64,000 nucleotides of DNA, taken from positions 682,001-746,000 of the forward strand of contig CAVXHQ010000005.1 in NCBI GenBank assembly GCA_963761735.1. The letters run 5' to 3'. Under the pieces are notes generated by a model. It was not told the origin of the DNA, did no database searches, and saw nothing but the letters and a program-made list of their open reading frames with translations. The DNA comes from CAVXHQ01 sp963761735 (GTDB lineage: Bacteria; Pseudomonadota; Alphaproteobacteria; Rhodobacterales; Rhodobacteraceae). Made by a program: the position numbers and the translations under genes. Below are positions 37,861 through 47,191 of the stretch, in pieces (position 1 is the first letter of the stretch; every line of letters begins with the position of its first letter).

Positions 37861-38458
37861 ATGGCAACCGCGCTGATCGTGATCGATGTGCAGAATGATT
37901 TTTGCCCCGGCGGCGCGCTGGCCGTGGCGGAAGGCGACACCATCGTGGCCGGTGTGAATGCGGCGATGGACGGTGCCGATGCGGTAATCCTGACGCAGGA
38001 CTGGCACCCGGCGGGACATTCGTCGTTCGCGTCGTCGCACCCCGGTGCGGCGCCGATGTCGGTGATGCAGATGCCCTACGGGCGCGCAGGTGTTGTGGCC
38101 GGAACATTGCATCCAGGGCAGTGCGGGGGCGCTGTTTCACCCGGGCCTGGACACGGGCCGCGCCGACCTGATCCTGCGCAAGGGCTATAATCCGGCCATC
38201 GACAGCTATTCCGCCTTCTTCGAGAACGATCACCTGACCGCGACCGGCCTTGACGGGTATCTGCGGAGCCGGGGGATCGACAGGCTGGTGACGGTGGGCC
38301 TCGCGCTCGACTTTTGCGTCGCCTATTCGGCGGTCGACGCGGCAAAGCTGGGCTATGCCGTCTCCGTCCGCACCGACCTGTGCCGGGCCATCGATTTCGA
38401 CGGCAGCCGGGCGGCGGCGATGGCGTCGATGGCGGCGGCGGGCGTCATTCTGGACTGA
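37861..38458 (+). pseudogene. pncA: nicotinamidase, one frameshift
   Basis: PncA deamidates nicotinamide to nicotinate for NAD salvage. Frame 1 gives VIDVQNDFCPGGALAV and TQDWHPAGHSSF (metal and catalytic Asp sites). An extra base near 38082 shifts the frame; VLWPEHCIQGSAGALFHPGL and the nucleophile region LDFCVAYSAVDA are read in the next frame, ending at residue 198. Only one error is seen, so the product as written stops early at 38190. The pairing with pncB and conservation of both halves suggest a sequencing error. Confidence 0.87.
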
Positions 38459-38536
38459 GGGCGGGGACAACTGGACAGGGCCGGTCGCGGCTGGTCTAAG
38501 GTCGGTCGCAGCGCCGCACCGAAGGGGTCCGCACCA

Positions 38537-39829
38537 ATGGCCGATATCGCCACACGCACCTGGAACCACCGCTGGAAGATCGACCCGATCGTCCGCTCGC
38601 TGATCGACACCGATTTCTACAAGCTGTTGATGTGCCAGTCTGTTTTCCGCAACCGGCCCGATGCGACGGTGACGTTCTCGCTGATCAACCGCACACACCG
38701 CATCCGTCTGGCCGACCTGGTCGACGAAGGGGAATTGCGCGAACAGCTCGATCATGTGCGCACCCTGTCGCTGTCGCGCGGCGAGAGTACCTGGATGCGC
38801 GGCAACACGTTCTACGGCAAGCGCAGCATCTTTTCGCCGGTCTTCATGGACTGGTTCGAAAACCTGCGTCTGCCGCCCTATCATCTTGAGAAACGCGACG
38901 GGCAATACGAACTGACGTTCGAGGGATCCTGGCCCGAGGTGATGCTGTGGGAGATCCCGGCGCTGGCGATCCTGATGGAACTGCGCGGGCGGGCCGTTCT
39001 GGGCACGATGGGGCGGTTCGAACTTCAGGTGCTGTATGCCCGCGCGATGACGAAACTGTGGGAAAAGATCGAGCGGTTGCGCCCGCATCCGGACCTGCGG
39101 ATCGCGGATTTCGGCACCCGGCGGCGACACAGTTTTCTGTGGCAGGACTGGTGTGTGCAGGCGATGCAGGAGGGGCTGGGGGCCTCGTTCACCGGCACCT
39201 CGAACTGCCTGATCGCCAAGAGCCGCGACATGGAGGCCATCGGCACCAACGCCCACGAACTGCCGATGGTCTATGCCGCTCTTGCCGACGGCGACGCAGC
39301 GCTGGCGCAGGCCCCCTACGAGGTGCTGTCGGACTGGCACGCCGAGCACGAGGGCAACCTGCGCATCATCCTGCCAGATACTTACGGCAGTGCGGGGTTT
39401 CTGGATCGCGCGCCAGACTGGCTTGCGGGCTGGACCGGGATCCGGATCGACAGCGGAGATCCCGCGACGGGCGCGGAGCTTGCGATCCGCTGGTGGCAGG
39501 AGCGCGGCGAGGACCCGAGGCAGAAGCTGGTGATCTTTTCCGACGGTCTGGACGAGGACAAGATCCTCGCCTTGCACGCGCAATTCGCGGGGCGGGTGAA
39601 AGTATCGTTCGGCTGGGGCACGATGTTGACCAACGATTTCAAGGGGCTGGTGGCAGATGATGCGCTGGCGCCGTTCAGCCTTGTGTGCAAGGCGGTGCGC
39701 GCGAACGGGCGTCCGACGGTGAAGCTGTCGGACAATCCACGCAAGGCGATGGGACCAGCGTCGGAACTCGCGCGCTATAAGCGGGTGTTCGATGTGGGCG
39801 CGCAGGAGGAATTCGACGTCGTGGTTTGA
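38537..39829 (+). CDS. pncB: nicotinate phosphoribosyltransferase
   Basis: A 430-residue PncB that makes nicotinate mononucleotide from nicotinate and PRPP with ATP. Conserved features are DTDFYKLLMCQ near the N-terminus, ADFGTRRRHSFLWQ (active-site region), GTSNCLIAK, GIRIDSGDP and the C-terminal KLSDNPRKAMGP. It follows pncA by about 80 bases, and with nadD covers nicotinamide to deamido-NAD. Confidence 0.95.
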   Translation: MADIATRTWNHRWKIDPIVRSLIDTDFYKLLMCQSVFRNRPDATVTFSLINRTHRIRLADLVDEGELREQLDHVRTLSLSRGESTWMRGNTFYGKRSIFSPVFMDWFENLRLPPYHLEKRDGQYELTFEGSWPEVMLWEIPALAILMELRGRAVLGTMGRFELQVLYARAMTKLWEKIERLRPHPDLRIADFGTRRRHSFLWQDWCVQAMQEGLGASFTGTSNCLIAKSRDMEAIGTNAHELPMVYAALADGDAALAQAPYEVLSDWHAEHEGNLRIILPDTYGSAGFLDRAPDWLAGWTGIRIDSGDPATGAELAIRWWQERGEDPRQKLVIFSDGLDEDKILALHAQFAGRVKVSFGWGTMLTNDFKGLVADDALAPFSLVCKAVRANGRPTVKLSDNPRKAMGPASELARYKRVFDVGAQEEFDVVV

Positions 39830-39871
39830 GGCGCACCCTATTCGGGATTGCGTTGCGGTCGCGGGTGCGGA

Positions 39872-39904
39872 GCCTCCGGGGGGAGTTTTTTTCGCAAGAA
39901 AAAG
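39872..39904 (+). repeat. CCTCCGG intergenic repeat, copy 4
   Basis: GCCTCCGGGGGGAGTTTTTT followed by GCAAGAAAAAG, between the convergent ends of pncB and the membrane protein gene; T-rich, so terminator-like. Confidence 0.75.
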
Positions 39905-39911
39905 ACGGAGC

Positions 39912-40604
39912 CTAGAATGGCAGGCCGATGCCGTTGGTATCGGCGATCCACACGACGATCGGGACCGGGGCGACGGCGATGGCAAGTGTCAGAAGCGTCG
40001 GCACCGGACGGTACAGCCGCGTCAGGCCCGCCATAAGGCACAGCCCGCCGCCGCCGCCGATCAGGCTGCTGCCGGGCAGGTTGATGAGCAGGCCGAGCAG
40101 GATATATCGCTGACCGCGCGCGAGCGGCAATAGCCAGCGCGGCAGACGGTCAGCCAGAAGGGCCAGACGGTGCGCTGGCGGCAGGGGAGCGATCCGGTCG
40201 ATCCACGCCGCGAGCCGCTGCAACCGCAGATCGGACGCCAGCCGGTGCAGCGTAGCGTAGGGCAGCAGCCAGCCTGCGAGGAAAGCAATGGACAGACCGC
40301 CGAGGGTGGCGGCAAAGACCAGCGGGGCGACCTCTGCGCCTTCGACCATCAACAGGACGACGCCGATTTCGACGCCCGGCACGAAGGGAATGGCGATCAG
40401 CAGCGCATAGGCCACGAGGATTGCAAACAGCAGCGGCCACGACGGGCTGACGAGGGCATCGGGCGCGTTCGTCTGGATCGAGATCCAGCCCAGCAGGGCG
40501 CGGGCCGCCCAGACCATCGCCACGATGAACGCAATCCGCAGCGCATGACGCGCAAGAATACGGCTGCGCCGGGGTGATGGCGGGGTGTCGGTGTGCTGAT
40601 CCAT
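39912..40604 (-). CDS. predicted integral membrane protein
   Basis: A 230-residue protein with five or so hydrophobic segments (about residues 20-42, 55-72, 80-115, 165-190 and 200-225) and a glycine-rich loop GGGGGLCLMAG. The organisation is reminiscent of DedA/TVP38-type VTT membrane proteins, but the motifs are not clear. The start ATG was chosen over longer frames because the N-terminus MDQHTDTPPSPRR then leads into the first helix. Function unknown. The IS66 element lies upstream, outside the coding region. Confidence 0.7.
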   Translation of the reverse strand: MDQHTDTPPSPRRSRILARHALRIAFIVAMVWAARALLGWISIQTNAPDALVSPSWPLLFAILVAYALLIAIPFVPGVEIGVVLLMVEGAEVAPLVFAATLGGLSIAFLAGWLLPYATLHRLASDLRLQRLAAWIDRIAPLPPAHRLALLADRLPRWLLPLARGQRYILLGLLINLPGSSLIGGGGGLCLMAGLTRLYRPVPTLLTLAIAVAPVPIVVWIADTNGIGLPF

Positions 40605-40739
40605 ATGTCCCGCCTGATGATGGCGCACCCAATCATGGATCGGTGAGCGCGTCACGCGGCGACTTTGCCTCTGATCTGTGGCGGCAGCGCATCGTAACCG
40701 TACGGTCTCCCTGCACTGCCGCGCATAGGGAGTGAGGGA

Positions 40740-40767
40740 TAGTGTCCGCTTAGGATAGCGGACACTA
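40740..40767. promoter_or_regulatory. hairpin upstream of IS66 tnpA
   Basis: Arms TAGTGTCCGCT (40740-40750) and AGCGGACACTA (40757-40767) around a 6-base loop, just before the tnpA start at 40779. It could shield transposase translation from read-through transcripts. Confidence 0.6.
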
Positions 40768-40778
40768 AGGGGCGATCG

Positions 40779-41159
40779 ATGGCGCGTCGTGCGAGACGGC
40801 TCTGGAGCGACGAGGAGAAGCGCTCGATCTGCTTTCAGACGGCAGCGCCGGATGTGTCGGTGGCGCAGGTTGCGCGTCGATATGCGATGAACGCCAACAT
40901 GATCTTCAAATGGCTGCGGGATCCTCGATACGCCCCCACCGCCGAACCGGTGGTCGAGATATGCGCTGCGGATGTCGCTGGCTTCCTGCCGGTTGAGATC
41001 GTCGATCAGCCGGAGTGGAGGGATCATGACGCGGTGTCTGATCCGACCGCTGATCCTGGCACAATCGAGATCGATGTCGCAGGTGGTCACCGACTGCGGA
41101 TTGTGGGCACCTACGATCCCGAGGCGCTGGCCCGGCTGATCCGGGGCCTGTCGCCATGA
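40779..41159 (+). CDS. tnpA: IS66 accessory protein TnpA
   Basis: A 126-residue helix-turn-helix protein (RLWSDEEKRSICFQ then VAQVARRYAMNANMIFKW), the first of the three IS66 genes and probably DNA-binding at the ends. Its stop overlaps the tnpB start (ATGA), so the two are coupled. Confidence 0.9.
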   Translation: MARRARRLWSDEEKRSICFQTAAPDVSVAQVARRYAMNANMIFKWLRDPRYAPTAEPVVEICAADVAGFLPVEIVDQPEWRDHDAVSDPTADPGTIEIDVAGGHRLRIVGTYDPEALARLIRGLSP

Positions 41160-41503
41160 TCCCGGTCCCGTCGAACACGCGGGTCTGGCTGGCGGCCGGT
41201 GTCACAGACATGCGACGGGGGTTCACGACGCTGGCGGCTCAAGCTGAGACGGCGCTGAAGCAGGACCCGTTCGCTGGCCACCTGTTTGTGTTCCGCGGGC
41301 GGCGTGGCGATCTGATCAAGATCATCTGGTGGGATGGCCAGGGCGCGTGCTTGTTCTCGAAGCGCCTTGAGAAGGGCCGGTTCGTCTGGCCGTCGGCGAA
41401 GGAGGGTAAGATCTCCCTGACGGCGGCGCAGTTGGCGATGCTCCTGGAGGGCATCGACTGGCGGGCCCCGCAGCGTAGCTGGAAGCCGCTCAAGGCAGGA
41501 TAA
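41156..41503 (+). CDS. tnpB: IS66 accessory protein TnpB (IS66 Orf2-like)
   Basis: A 115-residue protein of the IS66 Orf2 family, with the typical start VWLAAGVTDMRRGF and the conserved FRGRRGDLIKIIWWDGQG core. It is needed for transposition but its mechanism is unclear. Length is normal. Confidence 0.92.
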   Translation: MIPVPSNTRVWLAAGVTDMRRGFTTLAAQAETALKQDPFAGHLFVFRGRRGDLIKIIWWDGQGACLFSKRLEKGRFVWPSAKEGKISLTAAQLAMLLEGIDWRAPQRSWKPLKAG

Positions 41504-41562
41504 ATTGCCCTGTCGAGGGCATTCAGGATTCCCGCCGCAGCCATGTTTTGCTATAGTTTGGC

Positions 41563-43062
41563 ATGCTTGACGTGGCCCAATCCCTGCCGGAAGATCCCGA
41601 TGAACTACGCCGCTTCACGGCCCTTTTGCTGGCCGAAGTGAAGTCGCAGGCGATGCTCATCGAGAAGCTGCGCCATCAGCTGGCCGGGCACCGCAACTCT
41701 CGGTTCGGCGCCTCATCGGAGATTATCGAGCAGCTTCAGCTGGCACTGGAAGCCAGCGAGATCTCGATCGCCAAGATGACGGCCAAGCTGCGGCTTCCCG
41801 ATGAGGAGCCGAAGGACAAGCCGAAGCGCCGTCCGATCCCGGATCACATCCCGCGGATGGAAGTCGAGTTGACGACCGGCGGCGATGATTGCGCCAAGTG
41901 CGGCGGTCGACTGCGCCGTCTGGGCGAGGATGTGACCGAGGAGCTGGAGTATGTGCCCGGCCGGTTCATCGTGAACCGCATCGTGCGGCCGCGCTTTGCG
42001 TGTTCCGGCTGCGAGGCCTTCACGCAAGCGCCCATGCCGTCGCGCCCCATCGAGCGCGGGCGCCCCGGGCCAGGTCTGCTGGCGCATGTACTGGTCTCCA
42101 AATACGCCGACCACTTGCCGCTCTATCGTCAAAGCCAGATCTTCGAGCGCGACGGGCTGGACCTGGACCGCTCGACGTTGGCCAACTGGGTCGGCAAGTC
42201 GACGGCGCTGCTTGAACCGCTGGCCGACGCCATCGGACGACATGTGCTGTCGGGCGAAGCCATCTTCGCAGACGACACGCCGGTGAAGATGCTGGCGCCC
42301 GGCATGGGAAAAACCGCGACAGCGCGGCTCTGGGCCTATGGGCGAGACGAACGGCCCTGGGGCGGGGATGCCGCGCCCGCCAGCTGGTATCGCTTCTCGC
42401 CCGACCGGAAGGGCCAGCACCCAAAGGATCACCTGTCAGGATATCGCGGCTGGATGCATGCGGATGGATACGCCGGGTTCGAGGACCTCTACGGGTCCGG
42501 CGACATCCGCGAGGTCGCCTGCATGGCTCATGTCAGACGAAAGTTTGTCGACATCCATAGAGCGCAGGGCTCGGCCATCGCCGACGAAGCCGTCCTGCGC
42601 ATCGCCCAACTCTACGCAGTCGAGAAAGAAGCGAGAGGGTCACCGCCAGACCTTCGCGTCGAGATCCGGCAAGCGAAGGCGAAGCCCGTCTTCGACGATC
42701 TCGAGGCATGGCTGCACCTCCAGCTGCCATCCATTTCCGGCAAGTCGCCATTGGCCGCGGCGATCCGCTATGCCCTGACCCGCATGAAGCGGCTCCAGCC
42801 GTATCTCGATCACGGTGTCCTGGAACTGGATAACAACACGGCCGAGCGTGCGATGCGATCCGTCGCGATCGGCAGGAAGAATTATCTCTTCGTCGGATCA
42901 CTGACCGGCGGCCGCGCCGCCGCCATCGCCTACACCCTGATCGAAACCGCCAAGCTGAACGGCGTCGACCCGCAGGCCTGGCTCGCAGACACGCTCGCTC
43001 GCATCCCGGACTACAAGATCACCCGCGTCGATGACTTCCTACCGTGGAAAATGGCGGAGTAG
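41563..43062 (+). CDS. tnpC: IS66 transposase TnpC
   Basis: A 499-residue DDE transposase, full length for IS66. An N-terminal coiled coil/leucine-rich region is followed by a zinc-finger section (CAKCGGRL, then CSGC), the DDE core with Asp in FADDTPVKML and Glu in NNTAERAMR, and the C-terminal IS66_C block ending in VDDFLPWKMA. No frameshift or stop is visible, so the element may be active. Confidence 0.94.
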   Translation: MLDVAQSLPEDPDELRRFTALLLAEVKSQAMLIEKLRHQLAGHRNSRFGASSEIIEQLQLALEASEISIAKMTAKLRLPDEEPKDKPKRRPIPDHIPRMEVELTTGGDDCAKCGGRLRRLGEDVTEELEYVPGRFIVNRIVRPRFACSGCEAFTQAPMPSRPIERGRPGPGLLAHVLVSKYADHLPLYRQSQIFERDGLDLDRSTLANWVGKSTALLEPLADAIGRHVLSGEAIFADDTPVKMLAPGMGKTATARLWAYGRDERPWGGDAAPASWYRFSPDRKGQHPKDHLSGYRGWMHADGYAGFEDLYGSGDIREVACMAHVRRKFVDIHRAQGSAIADEAVLRIAQLYAVEKEARGSPPDLRVEIRQAKAKPVFDDLEAWLHLQLPSISGKSPLAAAIRYALTRMKRLQPYLDHGVLELDNNTAERAMRSVAIGRKNYLFVGSLTGGRAAAIAYTLIETAKLNGVDPQAWLADTLARIPDYKITRVDDFLPWKMAE

Positions 43063-43095
43063 AGCGGTCAGGCCGGACGCTTACGGCCTTTCTTC

Positions 43096-43338
43096 CTAAC
43101 CGCCCAGACGTTCGGCGGCGGCGCGGGCGAGGGGTGAAAGGCCGGTACCGCCTTCGGCCAGATGCCGTGCCAACTGCGCGCGCATCGCAGGATCCCAGAA
43201 GGCGCGGATATGGTCCGCGACCTCGGTCACCTGCGTCGCCTCTGCCTGCGTGGCGAAAAATCCGGCGATCTGGTTGGCCATGCGGACGATCTTTTCGCGG
43301 GTCTTGTCGGTCAGGACGACGTCTGGCGCATGGCTCAT
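43096..43338 (-). CDS. fdsD: formate dehydrogenase subunit delta
   Basis: An 80-residue FdsD: small helical protein with KTREKIVRMANQIAGFFAT, VADHIRAFWDPAMRAQL and an acidic-basic tail, matching the family. In NAD-dependent formate dehydrogenases it is an accessory subunit needed for full activity. Its ATG overlaps the fdhD stop (ATGA), so it is last in the fds operon. The right end of IS66 lies only 12 bases beyond its stop. Confidence 0.9.
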   Translation of the reverse strand: MSHAPDVVLTDKTREKIVRMANQIAGFFATQAEATQVTEVADHIRAFWDPAMRAQLARHLAEGGTGLSPLARAAAERLGG

Positions 43339-44225
43339 CTTGGGACCTCGAGGATGCGGTGGGCGTGGGTATAGATGTGCGTCTCACCCCGCCCGTGGGT
43401 GGCAAGCGTCAGGCCCGCGGCCTCCGCGACACGGACGGCGTGGGCGGTGGGCGCAGAGACAGACAGCACGATGCCTGCGCCCATCTGCACGGCCTTCTGC
43501 ACCATATCGAGAGACAGTCGCGAGGTCAGTACGATGGCGCCGCTGCCGATATCGGTGGCTGTGGAACGGTGAGGTGTGTCGTGCGGAAGCGTGCCGGCAG
43601 AACCGTCTGGCCGCGACCCGGCGGCGGGCGTGCCGCGCAACAGCGCGCCGGCGAGTTTGTCGAGCGCGTTGTGGCGCCCCACGTCCTCACGCGCGCAGGT
43701 GATGGACCCCGACTGCCAGAACCCGGCGGCATGGACCGCATGGGTTTCGTCGTGCAGCGGCTGGCGGTTGCGCAGTGCCGCGAGCGCTCGGGGTATGTCG
43801 TTCATGTCCAGCGTCGCGGCAACCTGCGCGACGTTCGGCAGGGCGCGGGCTGCGGCGGCGAGGCTGTCGATGCCGCACAGTCCGCAGCCGACAGGGCCGA
43901 CGCTGGCCCGGCGGCGGGCGCGCAGGGCCTCGGCGCGGGTCTCGGGCAACCACAGGCGCGCCTCGATACCGTCGGCGCCGTGCACCACCTCGACATCGCA
44001 GGCTTCGGGTGAAACCTCGGCAGCGGGAGCGATCCCCTCGGTCAGCACGAAACCGCGGGCGAAATCCTCGAGATCAGATGGCGTGGCCATCATCACCGCC
44101 AGCGTGGCACCGTTGACCACGAGTGCCACGGGCACCTCCTCGGGGAGGACACGGTGCGTGCGCGTGGCCCCCAGCGTCGCCACGACCCGGCGGGTGGCGG
44201 TCATATCCTGCGGCGCGGCTGTCAT
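43335..44225 (-). CDS. fdhD: formate dehydrogenase accessory sulfurtransferase FdhD
   Basis: A 296-residue FdhD that passes sulfur to the molybdenum cofactor of formate dehydrogenase. The CxxC sulfur-carrying motif is GCGLCGI, with further landmarks ATPSDLEDFARGFVLTEG, CAREDVGRHNALDKLAG and SGAIVLTSRLSLDMVQKA. The first ATG used begins one base after the fdsA stop (TGACATG). An upstream in-frame start would run into fdsA coding sequence. Confidence 0.93.
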   Translation of the reverse strand: MTAAPQDMTATRRVVATLGATRTHRVLPEEVPVALVVNGATLAVMMATPSDLEDFARGFVLTEGIAPAAEVSPEACDVEVVHGADGIEARLWLPETRAEALRARRRASVGPVGCGLCGIDSLAAAARALPNVAQVAATLDMNDIPRALAALRNRQPLHDETHAVHAAGFWQSGSITCAREDVGRHNALDKLAGALLRGTPAAGSRPDGSAGTLPHDTPHRSTATDIGSGAIVLTSRLSLDMVQKAVQMGAGIVLSVSAPTAHAVRVAEAAGLTLATHGRGETHIYTHAHRILEVPR

Positions 44226-44226
44226 G

Positions 44227-47115
44227 TCATTCGGCGGCGGGCAGGATGCGCCGCGCGCCTTGCGCCTGTTCGGCATAGTCGCGCTGCCAGTCGGTCGGGC
44301 CGTTCGACAGCGCCACCTGCACGGCCGTCACCTTGTATTCCGGGCAATTGGTGGCCCAGTCGGAATAGTCGGTGGTGATGACATTGGCCTGCGTATCGGG
44401 ATGGTGGAACGTCGTATAGACGACGCCGGGCGACACCCGGTCGGTGACGTCGGCGCGCAGCGACGTCTCGCCCTGACGCGAGGCCAGCCGGACCCAATCA
44501 CCGTGGTTCACGCCGCGGTTCTCGGCGTCCTGCGGATGGATCTCCAACACGTCCTGATCGTGCCAGATCACGTTTTCGGTCCGTCGCGTCTGTGCGCCGA
44601 CGTTGTACTGCGACAGGATCCGGCCGGTGGTGAGCAGCAGGGGAAAGCGTGCGCCCGTCCGCTCTTCGGTGGCGATATACTCGGTGACGATGAACCGCCC
44701 CTTGCCGCGCACGAAACCGTCGACATGCATGATCGGTGTGCCTTCGGGGGCCGCATCGGTGCAGGGCCACTGGACGGAGCCGCGCTCTTCGAGCACCTCA
44801 TAGCTGACGCGGGCGAAGGACGGCGTGGTTGCCGCGACTTCATCCATGATCTGAGAGGGATGGGTATAGGTCCAGCCGGCACCCATCGCATTGGCGAGCA
44901 GCATCGTCACCTGCCAGTCGGCGTGGCCATTCTTTGGCTGCATCACCTTGCGGACCCGGTTTATCCGGCGTTCGGCGTTGGTGAAGGTGCCGTCCTTTTC
45001 GAGGAAGGTGGAGCCGGGCAGGAAGATGTGCGCGTAGTTCGCGGTTTCGTTCAGGAACAGGTCCTGCACGATGACACAGTCCATCGCGGCAAGGCCTGCG
45101 GCGACGTGGTGCGTGTCGGGATCCGATTGCAGGATATCCTCGCCCTGGATGTAGATCCCCTTGAATGTGCCATCGACGGCGGCGTCGAGCATGTTGGGAA
45201 TGCGCAGACCGGGTTCGGGATCGATCCTGGTGCCCCAGAGCTTGTCGAATATCTCGCGGGTGGCATCGTCGGAGACATGGCGATAGCCCGGCAACTCGTG
45301 TGGAAAAGAGCCCATGTCGCAGGCGCCCTGCACGTTGTTCTGGCCGCGCAGCGGGTTTACGCCCACCCCCGGGCGCCCCAGATTGCCGGTCATCATCGCG
45401 AGGTTGGCGATGGCCATGACGGTGGTGGAGCCTTGCGAATGTTCTGTGACACCGAGACCGTAGTAGATCGCACCGTTGCCGCCGGTGGCGAACAGGCGCG
45501 CGGCCTCGCGCACCGATGCGGCGGGGACGCCGGTGAGGAGCTCCGTCGCCTCGGGGGAGTGGCGATCATCGGAAATGAAGGCGGCGTATTCCGAAAATTC
45601 GTCCCAATCGCAACGGGTTTTGATGAACTCTTCATCCATCAGCCCCTCGGTCACGATGGTATGGCCGATCGCCGACAGGACGGCGACGTTGGTGCCGGGC
45701 CGTAGTGGCAGGTGGTGTGCCGCCGCAACATGGGGCGTTTTCACCAGGTCGATGCGGCGGGGATCGATGACGATGAGTTTCGCACCGGCCCGCAGGCGTT
45801 TTTTCAGGCGCGAGGCAAAGACCGGGTGCCCATCGGTCGGGTTCGCGCCGATGACGATGACGACGTCGGTATGCTCGACGCTATCGAAATCCTGGGTTCC
45901 CGCAGAGGTGCCGAAGGTGTTGCGCAAGCCGTATCCGGTGGGCGAATGGCAGACCCGGGCGCAAGTGTCCGTGTTGTTGTTGCCGAAGGTCGCGCGGATC
46001 ATCTTCTGGACCAGATAGGTTTCCTCGTTGGTGCAGCGCGACGAGGTGATGCCGCCGATGGCGCGGGTTCCGTGGGCCTTCTGGATGGCGCGCAGGCGGG
46101 TGGCTGCGGCGTCGATCGCCTCGTCCCAGGACACCTCGCGCCAGGGATCGGTGATCTTGTCGCGGATCATCGGGTTCAGGATCCGGTCGGAATGGCTGGC
46201 ATAGCCCCAGGCAAAGCGGCCCTTGACGCAGGAATGGCCGCGGTTGGCCTTGCCGTGTTTCCAAGGCGTCATGCGCACGACCTCGTCACCGCGCATCTCG
46301 GCTTTGAAGGAGCAGCCCACGCCGCAATAGGCGCAGGTTGTGATGACGGAGCGTTCGGGGGTGCCGATTTCGATCACCGACTTTTCCTGCAGTGTCGCTG
46401 TCGGGCAGGCCTGAACGCAGGCACCGCAGGATACGCAGTCCGAGGCCAGTGCGGTATCGGATTTCGCGCCGAAGGAGACGCGGCTGTCGAAACCGCGGCC
46501 CTCGATGGTCAGCGCGAATGTGCCCTGCACCTCTTCGCAGGCGCGGACGCAGCGCGAGCAGACGATGCATTTGGCGGGGTCGTAGGCGAAATAGGGGTTG
46601 CTGTCGTCTTTCGCGATGTAGCGCGGGTTGCTCTCGCCGCTCCCTTTCGGGCGCGTCTCGAAATGGTTGTCGCCCGGCGTATAGCGCACGTCGCGCAGGC
46701 CGACGGCGCCCGCCATGTCCTGCAATTCGCAGTCGCCATTTGCCGCACAGGTCAGGCAATCGAGCGGATGATCGGAAATGTACAATTCCATCACGCCTTT
46801 GCGGATCTTCTTGACCTTCGGCGATTGGGTTTTGACACTCATGCCGTCGGTCGCCGGTGTCGTACAGGAGGCTGGCGTGCCGCGTCGTCCTTCGATCTCG
46901 ACGACGCAGAGACGGCACGAACCGAAGGCGTCGAGGCTGTCGGAGGCGCAGAGTTTCGGCACCATGATCCCGGCCTCGGCACAGGCGCGCATGACGGAGG
47001 TGCCTGAGGGGACCGTGACCGGAAAGCCGTCGATGGTCAGCGTCACCGGTGCACCGGTGCCGATTTTCGTGCCCATGTCACGGTCATCGTGGGTCGGGAG
47101 GATGAAATCTTTCAT
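44227..47115 (-). CDS. fdsA: NAD-dependent formate dehydrogenase alpha subunit
   Basis: A 962-residue molybdenum-bis-MGD catalytic subunit oxidising formate to CO2. An N-terminal 2Fe-2S ferredoxin domain has Cys at 56, 67, 70 and 84; next come a HPLDCLTCAANGDC cluster, two 4Fe-4S motifs (CIVCSRCVRACE; CVSCGACVQACP) and CAYCGVGC. The active site is CHSPT in DTCARVCHSPT, i.e. cysteine rather than selenocysteine. ATG 47115 was chosen since GGAG stands eight bases before it. A paired-hairpin element occupies the gap to fdsB. Confidence 0.95.
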   Translation of the reverse strand: MKDFILPTHDDRDMGTKIGTGAPVTLTIDGFPVTVPSGTSVMRACAEAGIMVPKLCASDSLDAFGSCRLCVVEIEGRRGTPASCTTPATDGMSVKTQSPKVKKIRKGVMELYISDHPLDCLTCAANGDCELQDMAGAVGLRDVRYTPGDNHFETRPKGSGESNPRYIAKDDSNPYFAYDPAKCIVCSRCVRACEEVQGTFALTIEGRGFDSRVSFGAKSDTALASDCVSCGACVQACPTATLQEKSVIEIGTPERSVITTCAYCGVGCSFKAEMRGDEVVRMTPWKHGKANRGHSCVKGRFAWGYASHSDRILNPMIRDKITDPWREVSWDEAIDAAATRLRAIQKAHGTRAIGGITSSRCTNEETYLVQKMIRATFGNNNTDTCARVCHSPTGYGLRNTFGTSAGTQDFDSVEHTDVVIVIGANPTDGHPVFASRLKKRLRAGAKLIVIDPRRIDLVKTPHVAAAHHLPLRPGTNVAVLSAIGHTIVTEGLMDEEFIKTRCDWDEFSEYAAFISDDRHSPEATELLTGVPAASVREAARLFATGGNGAIYYGLGVTEHSQGSTTVMAIANLAMMTGNLGRPGVGVNPLRGQNNVQGACDMGSFPHELPGYRHVSDDATREIFDKLWGTRIDPEPGLRIPNMLDAAVDGTFKGIYIQGEDILQSDPDTHHVAAGLAAMDCVIVQDLFLNETANYAHIFLPGSTFLEKDGTFTNAERRINRVRKVMQPKNGHADWQVTMLLANAMGAGWTYTHPSQIMDEVAATTPSFARVSYEVLEERGSVQWPCTDAAPEGTPIMHVDGFVRGKGRFIVTEYIATEERTGARFPLLLTTGRILSQYNVGAQTRRTENVIWHDQDVLEIHPQDAENRGVNHGDWVRLASRQGETSLRADVTDRVSPGVVYTTFHHPDTQANVITTDYSDWATNCPEYKVTAVQVALSNGPTDWQRDYAEQAQGARRILPAAE

Positions 47116-47142
47116 GCGGGGCACTCCGTGGATCGCGGGGGA

Positions 47143-47188
47143 CGAACTTTTTCAAAAAGTTCGACGTCGAATTCTTCGAAAGAATTCG
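47143..47188. repeat. paired-hairpin element, copy B
   Basis: Two 21-base palindromes separated by ACGT, as in copy A at 30668. First arms CGAACTTTTT / AAAAAGTTCG, second CGAATTCTT / AAGAATTCG. It lies inside the fds operon, between fdsB and fdsA. Confidence 0.8.
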
Positions 47189-47191
47189 GTG

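Larger units (their letters stand above)
40694..43084. mobile_element. IS66-family insertion sequence
   Basis: A 2.39-kb element with the classical IS66 trio tnpA-tnpB-tnpC. The left end begins GTAACCGTACGGTCT; the right end, read inwards, begins GTAAGCGTCCGGCCT. The first 24 bases agree at 17 positions, so I take these as the terminal inverted repeats. The 8 bases outside each end (AGCGCATC left, GGCCTTTC right) do not match, so no target duplication is seen. It is inserted between two genes and disrupts none. Confidence 0.85.

Noticed and set aside
44227..47115. Selenocysteine in formate dehydrogenase
   Set aside because: The active-site codon is cysteine (VCHSPT) and no in-frame TGA occurs there.
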